Positions 42,061-51,700 of a stretch of DNA of 64,000 bases are shown here, in pieces. This DNA comes from Syntrophales bacterium (GTDB lineage Bacteria; Desulfobacterota; Syntrophia; Syntrophales; UBA2210). Where the stretch lies: contig JALNXD010000012.1 of assembly GCA_023230565.1 (NCBI GenBank), positions 1 to 64,000 of the forward strand, written 5' to 3'. Position 1 is the first letter of the stretch; each line of letters starts with the position of its first letter. The notes beneath the pieces were generated by a model, which saw nothing but the letters and a program-made list of their open reading frames with translations, was not told the DNA's origin and did no database searches. The position numbers and the translations under genes were made by a program.

Positions 42061-43425
42061 ATGTTTAATTTTTCTCAGAAACATACAAAGTTGACAACGC
42101 TCTACCTGCTGGGTACTAAATCAGAAGATCTCAGCTCGCAATTGAAGGCTAATTCCAAACGTAAGAAAGCCGTGCTTGTAGTGCCGACACTTGCGACCGA
42201 ATTCACCCTCGAAGACAACAGACCGGTTTTTATGAACATAACGCGCCAGCTTGCCAAGGTTACGTATCTTCACAAGATAATTTTTGGCCTTGACAAGGCC
42301 ACTGATGAAGAAGCTCGCGAGCTGTCAGGTTTACTGAAAAAATCGGGACTTAGAAACTATATTATCCAGCATAACGAAGGCGAAGCGTTCAAGTCGATTT
42401 ATAAAACATTAAACGAAGCCGGGTTTCAGCTTGATCAGCCCGGGAAAGGCCGGAACATGTTTATGTCATTCGGTATTGCCCAGGCGATCGGTGCCCGCTG
42501 TATAGGTGTTCTCGACGCGGATATCAAAACCTTTCACCGCCGCCAGCTGGACAGACTGTTCTATCCGGTTCTTGTACGCGACTACGAATTTTCGAAAGCA
42601 TTCTATGCGCGAATCGGTGACGGAAAAATGTACGGCAGATTAAAGCGTCTTCTCCTGGATCCCCTGCTGTTATCATTAAAACGCAAATTTTCCGATTCTG
42701 GAGAAGATAAATTTCTCAGGCTTGTAGATTATCTCCTCGCCTTCAACTACCAGCTTTCCGGAGAAGTGGCATTTGATACAAGTTTATTGAGAAGAATGCA
42801 TTTTGCTACAAATTGGGGCGTAGAGATCTTCACTCTCATCGAGGTGTATCGAAAGGCAAATAATGTTGCCCAGGTTCAGTTTTCAAGACGTCCTTTCGAC
42901 CATAAACATCAGGCAGTCTCTATAGAAGATAAGGACCGGGGCCTCTACAAGATGGCCATCGACATTGTAACCACCATATTCGCTTCTCTTGTTATTGAAG
43001 AAGGGCTCGAGATCTCGGATTATTTTATTCAGGATCTTACGATAACCTATCTGAATGTCGCTGATGAACTGATTAAAAAATATGCGGATAATTCTGCATT
43101 TTTGAGTCTTTCTTATGATAGAAACGCAGATGAAGCTCTTGTAAGAAGCATCTTCAAGGATGCAATTCTTACGGCCGGAGATTATTTGATATCACCCTAT
43201 AGAATTACCGATCGCTTTCTTCGCGTTCTTCTCAGCGACACGCGTTTTCACAAGTATCTCGACATAGGACTGGATAGAGATTTGATGGAATACGAACGAG
43301 ATAACATGACACAACTATTCGAAGTACCCCAAACGGTGTCATGGGAGCGCATCATCACAAAGCTTCCCAGAATTCTGTCCTCAATTGATGATGCCATTGC
43401 AAAAGAAAAGAAAACCTATATGTGA
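42061..43425 (+). CDS. GT81-like glycosyltransferase (glucosyl-3-phosphoglycerate synthase type)
   Basis: 454-residue GT-A enzyme. The nucleotide-sugar motif is IGVLDADIKTFH (DxD), an acceptor-side Gly/Lys motif is PGKGRNMFMSFG, and the SGEVAF and NWGVEIFTLIEVY segments match the glucosyl-3-phosphoglycerate/mannosylglycerate synthase group. Such enzymes add a sugar to 3-phosphoglycerate, giving a compatible solute precursor or a lipid-polysaccharide primer. ATG at 42061 is chosen because GGGGGA precedes it. It converges with a glycerate kinase, eight bases away, which handles a linked metabolite. The exact substrate is not determined. Confidence 0.7.
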   Translation: MFNFSQKHTKLTTLYLLGTKSEDLSSQLKANSKRKKAVLVVPTLATEFTLEDNRPVFMNITRQLAKVTYLHKIIFGLDKATDEEARELSGLLKKSGLRNYIIQHNEGEAFKSIYKTLNEAGFQLDQPGKGRNMFMSFGIAQAIGARCIGVLDADIKTFHRRQLDRLFYPVLVRDYEFSKAFYARIGDGKMYGRLKRLLLDPLLLSLKRKFSDSGEDKFLRLVDYLLAFNYQLSGEVAFDTSLLRRMHFATNWGVEIFTLIEVYRKANNVAQVQFSRRPFDHKHQAVSIEDKDRGLYKMAIDIVTTIFASLVIEEGLEISDYFIQDLTITYLNVADELIKKYADNSAFLSLSYDRNADEALVRSIFKDAILTAGDYLISPYRITDRFLRVLLSDTRFHKYLDIGLDRDLMEYERDNMTQLFEVPQTVSWERIITKLPRILSSIDDAIAKEKKTYM

Positions 43426-43433
43426 TTGCCGGT

Positions 43434-44762
43434 TTATGTAACCAGTATAATCCGCAGATCCATCACATTGGTCATAGTAGGTCCTGTGACAAGGATGTCG
43501 TCCGAACCTGCAAAAAAACGGTAGGAATCGTTTTCAATTAAATAGTGGAGGGCAGTTTTTCCTCTTTTCATTCCATTTTTCACCGTTTGGCCGTCCACTA
43601 TGGCCCCCGCAGCATTTGTCTGCCCATCTGTTCCGTCGGTTCCTCCACTTAGAATGGTCACATCACCGATTCCATCTATATCAATTGCCGAAGCAAGGGC
43701 GAATTCCAGATTTCGGCCTCCGATCCCCCTTCCTTTGACCGTAACTGTCGTTTCTCCGCCCGATATGATACACGCAGGTTTTTTTAAAGGATTGCCGGAA
43801 AGTATTATCTCCTTCGCAACGGCCGCATGAACTTTCGCCACCTCTTTTGCTTCGCCTTCTATGCACGATGATAAAATCATAGTGTTATATCCGAGCTCTC
43901 GGGCCTTTTTTCGGGCAGCATCGAGGGAAAGTCTGGAGCTGCCGATTATGACATTGTATGTATTGCTGAAAAGCACATCTCCCGGTTTCGGAGTTTCTTC
44001 TGCAATCCCAGAAATTCCTTGCTGAAAATGAGAAAGAACGGATTCGGGAACCCGATTCCTTATCCCGTATGCCTCCAGTATCTGCATGCATTCTGTAAAA
44101 GTGCTTTCATCGGGAACAGAAGGGCCTGACGCGATTACATCCAGATTGTCACCGATTACATCAGAAAGGATTAACGTAATTACAGTGTCGGTATTTGCAA
44201 GTTTTGCGAGCCTTCCCCCCTTGATCTGCGAGATATGCTTCCGGACTGCGTTGATTTCGTGTATTGTCGCACCGCATTCCAGGAGTATTTTTGTTACGGC
44301 CTGTTTTTCCGCAAGTGTTATCCCTTCTGCGGGCATTGGCATCAGGGCTGACCCTCCTCCTGAAATCACGACGAAAAGGATATCTTTCCTACCTGTACCC
44401 TTGAGAATGCTCATAATACGCTTTGTGCCCCGGATCCCGCATTCATCGGGAACTGGATGACCTGCCTCCGAAACCGAAACATATGTGAGCGGCAACGTAT
44501 AGCCGTATTTCGTTGTTATATGCCCCCCCTTGACCTTCGAACCGAAAATTTCTTCAAGTGCCAGGGCCATTGGTGAAGCCGCTTTCCCGGCACCGACAAT
44601 ATATATATTCTCGACATTCTTTAAATTGTAGCTTCGATCTTTCACCTTCAAACGGCTATTGCCCAAAAGACGAACATACCTTCTTACCGCTTCTTTCGGG
44701 TCGGCCGCATCAAGACCGGCATCAAAAATGGAACGGATGTCCTTTCTTTGATCTTTCTGCAT
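43434..44762 (-). CDS. gckA: Glycerate 2-kinase, GckA/MOFRL type
   Basis: 442-residue class II glycerate kinase that phosphorylates D-glycerate to 2-phosphoglycerate. Landmarks: VISGGGSALMPMPAEGITLA, the HEINAVRKHISQIKGGRLA helix, and the MOFRL C-terminal part with LSGGTDGTDGQTNAAGAIVD. ATG at 44762 is favoured for length and family start; a GTG at 44813 would add 17 residues. It converges with the GT81-like gene; glucosylglycerate turnover releases glycerate, so the two may be linked. Confidence 0.88.
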   Translation of the reverse strand: MQKDQRKDIRSIFDAGLDAADPKEAVRRYVRLLGNSRLKVKDRSYNLKNVENIYIVGAGKAASPMALALEEIFGSKVKGGHITTKYGYTLPLTYVSVSEAGHPVPDECGIRGTKRIMSILKGTGRKDILFVVISGGGSALMPMPAEGITLAEKQAVTKILLECGATIHEINAVRKHISQIKGGRLAKLANTDTVITLILSDVIGDNLDVIASGPSVPDESTFTECMQILEAYGIRNRVPESVLSHFQQGISGIAEETPKPGDVLFSNTYNVIIGSSRLSLDAARKKARELGYNTMILSSCIEGEAKEVAKVHAAVAKEIILSGNPLKKPACIISGGETTVTVKGRGIGGRNLEFALASAIDIDGIGDVTILSGGTDGTDGQTNAAGAIVDGQTVKNGMKRGKTALHYLIENDSYRFFAGSDDILVTGPTMTNVMDLRIILVT

Positions 44763-44850
44763 ATTGACTGTCTCTCTCCACGTACGGATTTTCGATTGAT
44801 TCTCCTGCAGCACTGATTTCAGTCAGCGATAACGCGAGCACAGGCAGCGT

Positions 44851-45198
44851 TCAAGATTCTCGTTTCGCAGTCACTTCAGCTTTGATCGTATTCACAAGGT
44901 CTTCCATTGCGGCAAACACGTTTTCTCTAAAATCACCTGCAACAACTACATACATGATATCATCACCTGTATGCAAAGTACCTTCGTTCACTTCTGCCAG
45001 AACTTCAATGATTCCTTTCTTTCTTTTTGCGTTCTCTACTATCTTCCGCAGTGCTGCCCTATCCGCCCTCACTGAAAGTTCATTTACCGGTTTCCCGTTT
45101 TTCGAAGTCGCTCTCACCACACCATTATGACAGAGAATCATGCCTGCTTTATGAAAATCGGGATGCCTTTTTACTTTATCAATCATTTCCTGCAACAT
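44851..45198 (-). CDS. moaE: Molybdopterin synthase catalytic subunit, MoaE-like
   Basis: 115-residue MoaE-like protein. It has the core GMILCHNGVVRATS, the THGDDIMYVVVAGDFRENVF-type central strand region (here HTGDDIMYVVVAGDF), and ends in an IK...KRES pattern with two Lys placed like the catalytic Lys residues of MoaE. The enzyme transfers sulfur from MoaD thiocarboxylate to precursor Z. No moaD or other cofactor gene is adjacent. It is shorter than E. coli MoaE at the N-terminus. Confidence 0.82.
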   Translation of the reverse strand: MLQEMIDKVKRHPDFHKAGMILCHNGVVRATSKNGKPVNELSVRADRAALRKIVENAKRKKGIIEVLAEVNEGTLHTGDDIMYVVVAGDFRENVFAAMEDLVNTIKAEVTAKRES

Positions 45199-45292
45199 TT
45201 TTTCCGCTCCTCAATTTTGTTTGCATTCGTTTTTCTTTCGTCATACATTTCATTTTTTGACATCAGTTTTTTCATTATGAGAGAAAAGTATT

Positions 45293-45796
45293 ATGCATGC
45301 AAGAAGACGATCGAAGAAAATCACTAAAGATCTTTTACGGCTCGGTGATTTCTTGCCTGACACACTTAAAAAAAAGAAAATCTATCTATCAATCCGGGAT
45401 ACCGAAATCGCCGCAGTCTGGGAATCAACGGTAGGCCGGCAGATTTCCGATCAGACCGATCCTGTCCGATTCAGAAGCTCCAGGCTCTACATAAATGTAA
45501 CGACACCTGCCTGGATGCAGCAGCTTCAATACATGAAGCATGAAATCCTTGCAAAGCTGAATGAGTGTCTCCCATCCAGAAATGTTACCGCGTTGCATTT
45601 TTCGATCGGGCCCGTAAGCAAGAAAACCGGGGATCCGGGAAAAAGTCAATTTCTCCAGTTTGATACACAATTACTTCGACCAAGGGAAAAAAGATTGATC
45701 AAAGAAAATATTTCGCAAATCGCCGACCAGGAACTGCGGGAGATTATTGAAAGAGTAATGATTAAGGAAATACTCACACGCCGTCTCCGTTCCTGA
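45293..45796 (+). CDS. dciA: DUF721/DciA family protein
   Basis: 167-residue basic protein with the DUF721 core (VWESTVGRQISDQTDPVRF, then LYINVTTPAWMQQLQYMKHE). DciA is the ancestral bacterial loader partner of the replicative helicase DnaB; this divergent member probably belongs to the same group. Its 3' end overlaps the converging methylase gene by 23 bases, an unusual tail-to-tail overlap. The start lacks a strong Shine-Dalgarno. Confidence 0.72.
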   Translation: MHARRRSKKITKDLLRLGDFLPDTLKKKKIYLSIRDTEIAAVWESTVGRQISDQTDPVRFRSSRLYINVTTPAWMQQLQYMKHEILAKLNECLPSRNVTALHFSIGPVSKKTGDPGKSQFLQFDTQLLRPREKRLIKENISQIADQELREIIERVMIKEILTRRLRS

Positions 45797-46538
45797 AAAA
45801 GGTCAAACCTGCAAATATATCTTTAAGTTCCTCGCTATAGCTACCCCTCTCATCATACACAACGAGAGGCTGATCTATTTTTGCCTCCTCTCCACCCCCT
45901 TTTCGGCCTTCCGCAAGGATAAATTCGGCTGGAGATTTTTTATCCGAGTAGACGAATCTTATTCTTTTCGGTTCGATACAGCACTTTCTCATTGAAGACA
46001 GAAGAGTAACCGACCGCTGTGCCGGGAATATCACAAACAAATGCCCTTTTTCTTTCAAAAGGTATCTTGTGGCCTCCATGAAGTCGGATACACCGCCGTT
46101 TAATTCATGGCGCGCTTCCGCCTTTTGCCGGTCTGGATTTATTTTACCTGTCCGAATCTTCCTGTAAGGAGGATTACATACAACGGCAGTAAAAGATTCC
46201 GGTTCAAGATAACTTCTGATTTTGCGGATATCGGCACAAAGAAACCGGACTCGGGATTCAAGGCCGTTCAGATGCGCGCTTCTTTCAGCCATTTGAACCT
46301 GAGATTCCTGTATATCTATGCCGGTGATGTTTTCCGGTTTGTCTCTCAGCGCAAGAATCATTGATATAATTCCGCTTCCTGCCCCAAGTTCAACAGCATG
46401 ATCGCGAAAACCCAGATATGAAAAACTTGCGAGAAGGATCGAATCCAGGGAAAACCTGTACCCTTTTTTCTTTTGCAAGACAGCAAGTTTCCCGCCCATA
46501 AAATAATCGAGACTTTCGTCATCATTTTTATATTGCAC
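45774..46538 (-). CDS. trmN6: TrmN6-like tRNA adenine-N6 methyltransferase
   Basis: 254-residue SAM-dependent methylase. The SAM motif is AVELGAGSGIISMILALR, followed by GIDIQESQ, and the catalytic NPPY is in AVVCNPPYRKIRTG. This combination fits the YfiC/TrmN6 family modifying A37 of tRNA-Val, or a general N6-adenine methylase. GTG at 46538 has AAGAAGG nine bases upstream; a TTG at 46562 is the longer alternative with no such site. It overlaps the 3' end of dciA. Confidence 0.78.
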   Translation of the reverse strand: MQYKNDDESLDYFMGGKLAVLQKKKGYRFSLDSILLASFSYLGFRDHAVELGAGSGIISMILALRDKPENITGIDIQESQVQMAERSAHLNGLESRVRFLCADIRKIRSYLEPESFTAVVCNPPYRKIRTGKINPDRQKAEARHELNGGVSDFMEATRYLLKEKGHLFVIFPAQRSVTLLSSMRKCCIEPKRIRFVYSDKKSPAEFILAEGRKGGGEEAKIDQPLVVYDERGSYSEELKDIFAGLTFFRNGDGV

Positions 46539-46905
46539 GGCGGCCGGCCTTCTTTCCTTCAAGTTCTGACGAAATGGATGTCATATTCATACTTATATAA
46601 GCGCAGCGAAGAATTCAAATTTTAATTGATCCGGATCAAGCATTTTTGCATTTGTAAAATTGACGCTCCCGCAACAACTCCGATGAATTGACTTTTGAAA
46701 CGTCTTCATAAAAATTCTCAAGAGTTTCTATCATTACATTGAGATTGCCTCTTACGGCATTTATTCATTAAATATAATTCTTGATTTTTCCATCTAAATA
46801 AGGGATGAATAGTCCTTATTTCGGGATCATAATGATGAAGCGGAAAGCCATTTCATATTGTACTTATGAAATAGATACTTCTAATTCTTGCTGAAAGGAG
46901 CTACC
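46539..46905. other. Intergenic region ahead of the TPR/beta-barrel gene
   Basis: AT-rich gap between the leftward methylase and the rightward outer-membrane locus. It contains the perfect 8-bp inverted repeat AAATAAGG (46796-46803) / CCTTATTT (46814-46821) with a ten-base centre, which could be an operator. No clear consensus promoter or small gene is seen. Confidence 0.4.
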
Positions 46906-48462
46906 GTGAAACGAGCAGGACTGGAATCTCTCGCATGCATTATTCTAAGTCTTTTTTTTGCCCATATACTGTTTTCTCCCAGCGGCTACTGTCAGGAACC
47001 ATCGGATCTTGTAAAAAAAGGGATAGAACACTACCAGCTGGAAAATTTTGAAGAGGCGATTGAGATCTTGAATACTGCCAGAAAAAAAGAGCCGGAATCC
47101 TCTTTAGCGGCTTTTTTTCTGGGCATGGCCTATAAGCAGGTCCTGGATTATCAAAGCGCAGCCGGCCATTTCAGAGATGCCGTAACACTTGAGCCTCGCA
47201 TTAAAGATGCCCTCCCCGAACTTATCAGCGTACTTTATAAATTAAATGATTTTGAAGAAGCCAAAAAGTGGATTGAGGTCGCAGAATCCGAGTCTGTAAA
47301 ACCCGCGCAGATCGCATTTCTGAAAGGACTCGTGTATCAAAAGGAGGGTTTGAATTCAGAAGCCATTGCCGCTTTTGAAAAGGCGCGAACGCTTGATCCA
47401 TCGCTCACTCAGGCTGCGGAATTTCAAATTGCAGTCTGCTGTGTGAAAGAAAAGAAGCTTGACGAGGCGAATCAAAGGTTTCAAGCGGCAATCATCGCAG
47501 ATCCGCAAAGCGATTTGGCCTCTTTCGCAAGACGATATCAGGATCTTGTAGAAGAGCGCATTTTTGCGGAACGCCCATTTCGTGTTACTCTTGGGCTTTT
47601 TGGTCAGTATGATTCAAACGTGGTTTTAAAACCGGATGAAACGGCATTTGCAAACGGAATCAGCAATGAAGACAGCATGGCAGCAATGCCTACAATTGGA
47701 ATCGATTTCGTACCGCAACTGGACGGTCCGGGAATTTTCAGCGCCCATTATTCATTTGTTTCCAATTTCCATGAAAATAATTCCACCACTCACGACCTGA
47801 CGGGAAATACGATTACTCTTTCCCCGGGCTATAACTTTGGAAGATCAGCATTGAATTTTAATTTCAGCTACAACCATTTCCTCCTTCATGGATCCCGTTA
47901 TATGGAAATTATGACATACGGTCCACTTTACCGGTTTCTTTTAAATGAAAGAAACATACTTGAGGTGTTTGCAGGCTACAGCATAAAAAATTATTTTCAG
48001 GATATTGTTCCACCTGATTTTGAAAACGACCGCGATGGAGAGGGCATAAACGCATATGCAAGTTGGGTATGGCTTTTCAGAAAAGACTCCTTTTTCAATT
48101 TGAAATATGAATTCATCGAAGAGAATACCGATGGGATACGGTATGACAATCAAGGGCACAGAGTCAGTGCAAATGTGATTATTCCTCTTTTAACGGATCT
48201 CAAACTGCAATTGAGCGCAGCCTATTTCAGGCAGGAATATCGATACCGGCTTCGTTATCCTGAAATCATAGGCGGACTCTACGTTGGCGTTCCCAAAGAG
48301 CGTCGCGACAACAACTACTCGGGTTCTATCGGCATCATTTGGGAGGCGAACAGAAACATGAATGTCATCGTTCAATATTCGAGTACGGATAACAGTTCAA
48401 ATGACACGACATCTGAATATACCCGGCATCTATACACTGCAGGTATTGAGTTTAAATTCTGA
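46906..48462 (+). CDS. TPR plus C-terminal beta-barrel outer-membrane protein (Slam-like layout)
   Basis: 518-residue protein. A signal peptide (hydrophobic core ACIILSLFFAHILF, ending near SGYC) is followed by tetratricopeptide repeats from about residue 30 to 220 (for example IEHYQLENFEEAIEIL and AIAAFEKARTLDPSLTQA), then a region of alternating beta-strands from VTLGLFGQYDSNVVLKPDE to the end GIEFKF, with a terminal Phe as needed for insertion by the BAM machine. N-terminal TPR plus a barrel is the plan of Slam/type XI outer-membrane exporters and of some polysaccharide exporters. GTG at 46906 follows AAAGGAG by five bases. The next gene encodes the giant repeat protein, a plausible cargo. 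Confidence 0.75.
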   Translation: MKRAGLESLACIILSLFFAHILFSPSGYCQEPSDLVKKGIEHYQLENFEEAIEILNTARKKEPESSLAAFFLGMAYKQVLDYQSAAGHFRDAVTLEPRIKDALPELISVLYKLNDFEEAKKWIEVAESESVKPAQIAFLKGLVYQKEGLNSEAIAAFEKARTLDPSLTQAAEFQIAVCCVKEKKLDEANQRFQAAIIADPQSDLASFARRYQDLVEERIFAERPFRVTLGLFGQYDSNVVLKPDETAFANGISNEDSMAAMPTIGIDFVPQLDGPGIFSAHYSFVSNFHENNSTTHDLTGNTITLSPGYNFGRSALNFNFSYNHFLLHGSRYMEIMTYGPLYRFLLNERNILEVFAGYSIKNYFQDIVPPDFENDRDGEGINAYASWVWLFRKDSFFNLKYEFIEENTDGIRYDNQGHRVSANVIIPLLTDLKLQLSAAYFRQEYRYRLRYPEIIGGLYVGVPKERRDNNYSGSIGIIWEANRNMNVIVQYSSTDNSSNDTTSEYTRHLYTAGIEFKF

Positions 48463-48526
48463 TAACTGCTGAACTGACTGGGTTCTCACTGGAAAAAATT
48501 CAAATGATGACTCGATGTTGAAAAAA

Positions 48527-48614
48527 AACACCCGGACAATGTGATTCGTTTCACACTGTAATGGTGACCAGTTTCACATAAATGAGCGAGACGGGTGTTG
48601 ATGATGAACTGGTC
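48527..48614 (+). repeat. Direct repeats and two interleaved 8-bp stems upstream of the giant gene
   Basis: Two direct repeats of the form TGA-NNN-GTTTCACA lie 23 bases apart (48542-48555 and 48565-48578). Two perfect 8-bp pairings overlap: AACACCCG (48527-48534) with CGGGTGTT (48592-48599), and GACCAGTT (48566-48573) with AACTGGTC (48607-48614), which would form a pseudoknot or alternative folds. The repeats also resemble the tandem terminal repeats of IS21-family ends, so an insertion-sequence scar is the other reading. Confidence 0.5.
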
Positions 48615-48616
48615 TT

Positions 48617-48646
48617 TTGCTAAGCTTGCGTACGCAAGTGTATAAT
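48617..48646 (+). promoter_or_regulatory. Promoter of the giant gene with a palindrome in the spacer
   Basis: TTGCTA (48617-48622) and TATAAT (48641-48646) are 18 bases apart, and the spacer contains the perfect 14-bp palindrome CTTGCGTACGCAAG (48625-48638). A palindrome between -35 and -10 is a typical site for a repressor or a MerR-like activator. The start codon of the giant gene is about 90 bases downstream. Confidence 0.55.
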
Positions 48647-48733
48647 AAATTGACAGTCTTACAAAATATCTGTTCACAGATCTTTACATGTATACACAGA
48701 ATCTGAACCTCACTGGGATTATAGGTGACTGCG

Positions 48734-51700
48734 ATGAAAAAAATGTTTCTTTTTGTTCTTTCGTTTAGTGTGCTGCTCATGATGCCGTTTTCAGTTTTTG
48801 CGTCGGGCATAGGTAAATTCACTTCTATATCGGGCATGACCGACATTACCCGGGCAGATGAAAAGGCACGCCCCGCAAAGGTAGGAGATGAAGTAATAAT
48901 CGGTGATTTTATACGGACCAAAAGCAATGCGAAGGCAGAAATCACATTTATCGACGGCAGCGTGACGCGACTCGCACAAAGATCCCGCATCAGAATAACT
49001 GAATATTTTCTCGGAGAAAAAGGCAGAAAAAGTGTTATCGATCTTTTCAGGGGTAAAGTGCAAAGTGTAGTACAGAAATCGGAACAGATCGGAAAGAATG
49101 ACAGATATGAAGTTCACACTCCCACAGCCGTCTGCGGTGTAAGAGGTACAATCTTTTTCACCTATTTTCAAGACGGTGTGAGTGGAGGCGCCACTTCTGA
49201 GGGTTCTGTTTACGTATACAGCAAAAACAGGCCGGGCGATGTGAAAACTATGGCTGCCGGCGAGGCTATGATTGTAACAAGCCCTGACCAGCCTCCGGTT
49301 GTCCGTCCCGCCACTGCTGCGGAAATGAAGCAACTTGGTGATGAAACAAGTACTGAAGATGATAAGGACAGTGACAGCGAAAGCAATGAAAGCGGAGATG
49401 AAGATGCTTCTAAAAACGGAGAAGAATCAGATGATGCAGCTGATGACAGCAGCGGACAGAGTGATGATACTTCGTCCGATGGAGCGGAAAGTGACGAAAC
49501 TGCATCCGATGACGGAGCTTCCAGCGACTCTGAAGGCGGTGAACAGGAAACCGGTATTCAGGAAACCGCAGGCAGTGATACTTCCGGCGGGAGTGATAAT
49601 GAATCCGTAACAGGATCCGCGCAGACATCGGATAATCAAACCGCGAGTGATGGAACACAAAGCCAAATGATCGAAGAAACCGCAAGTCTGACCATATTGA
49701 CCGGCGATGATCTGACATCGGAATTATCGGGGACCGGAAGCGATGTCACACAAGTGACACAAACTGTAGATGAGCCGACCACAAACAGTGTACTGAACGA
49801 TGTAAATACAACTATTGAGAATAAAGCTCCGGAAAGTGAAGATCCTGATGATACTCAGAGCGAGCCGACCCTTGACCCGCTTCCTGTTACTCTTACATTT
49901 TCAGGCACCGGCTCTTACGATTACGGGAATATAACCGTAGCAAGCACCTTCGAAGAAACAAAAACAGCCGGCATCATCACCGTAACCGGTACTTCATATG
50001 ATTATCCCGTCTGGTCTGCACCTATCACCTCATCCACGAATAACGGCGGCCTGTCGATGGGATATTTCTCCGGTGTGACCGGTTCATGGAGGGGGTTGAT
50101 GAGCACGCTTTATCTTAATAACGGAGTGCTGGGATACATGTTCGGAAACCCGATCGGCGAATTTAATTATCAAAACTACGGATTCAGCGGCCAGGGAAAT
50201 GTCCTTATGACCCCGATGACATCCTCGAGACTTTCTCCATCGGTCTTTGCAGCGAACCTTTCCGATATAAATTCGAACGCCTCGGTGCTCCTGTCCGGGA
50301 TCCCCTATCCTGACCTTGGAACGATCAGTTTTGACGGCTCCTCCTCCTCAGAAGGCGTATCAAAAGTTTCGGCTATTGGCATGGAAACCAGTGCCTTGGG
50401 CGGCATGATTCTCGGTGTCTGGAGCAGTGAAACGGCCGGCGGTTTCTATTCGAACACCGCGGCAAGAGATTTGGGCGACATACGCTTCGGTGCGGTTTCT
50501 GACTATGAGTACGAATATTATTTAATCGGGGGAATAGATCCTGTACGATCTATTGGCGATGACAAGAATGGTCATATCGATCTTTACGGCTATGCCACGT
50601 ATATGGATACCGGATACATAGGTATTATCGATCTTCGCCATTTGGGGGTTTATGATACCAATCCGGGAACGTACAACAGTATCACAGCCGGAACAGCAAC
50701 CCTCTACCCCCTTGATTTTTCAGGTTACATAGGCGGGCCGGTCATGGTGGGCCCGTACGATTTGGCAGGGGCGCGAAGCCTTTACTGCAACGGACAGGGC
50801 GTATTGTCTCTCGCCGCTCACGAAACGGGAATCTTTGGAGGCCGTACCAGCCCCTGGAGTTCTGCAAGCGGGACAGGCACGGAAGAACAGCCCGGCTATT
50901 TCAGAGCTCTTGGCGACTATTTTGATCCCGAACTATACGGTTCCCCGACCTGTAAAGCCCCGTATGTATGGAATACCATGAGCAGCTTTATGACAGCCGA
51001 CGGTGAGTCCGAATCCTTCATAGTCGGCCTCTGGAAAGAAGACGGCACCATTATAGCGAAAAGCATAGGATTATATCAGCGTACCGACGGCACAACAGGG
51101 ATTATGCGGTCGAATCAAATAACGGGCAACTACTACAGCGAAATAGGAACCGGCATGTGGATGATTCAGGGTACTCTGACACCTGATCCTTTTTTAAAAG
51201 GTATATATGCCGAAACCATCCCCGGGATAGAGCAGCTTTCGGGAAGTATCCAATCCGTTTTCAGCGATGGAAGCTGTATATCGGGGAGCGCCGTCGGAAG
51301 TTCTGTACACCTCTTCTATGGAGACGATACTTCCGTTCCTTTCGGCATTTACAATCTCCAGTTCGGTGCCGTTCAGGATTACAGGACCTTGATGTATATG
51401 CCTAACAGCTTTTATTCAGCAACAGGCGATGCAGAATCCATGAGCGGCCGAAAAATCGGCTTTGGCGGGTATGCCTATAATCCTGATTATTTGCAACCGG
51501 CGCAACTGGGATTTGGCGAAGAGACATTATTGTTCGGCGCCATTATCGATACGATTTGGGAGGCCGGCACAATTACGGGATCCATGTGGGGCGAATATCT
51601 TTCCGATGCTGAAATGGGCACTTTTGAAGGTCCTTTTTACGGTCTTTACGATGTTCTTGAAGGCGGCTATGACGGCACCTGGTCAGGAGCAGGAGCAGGA

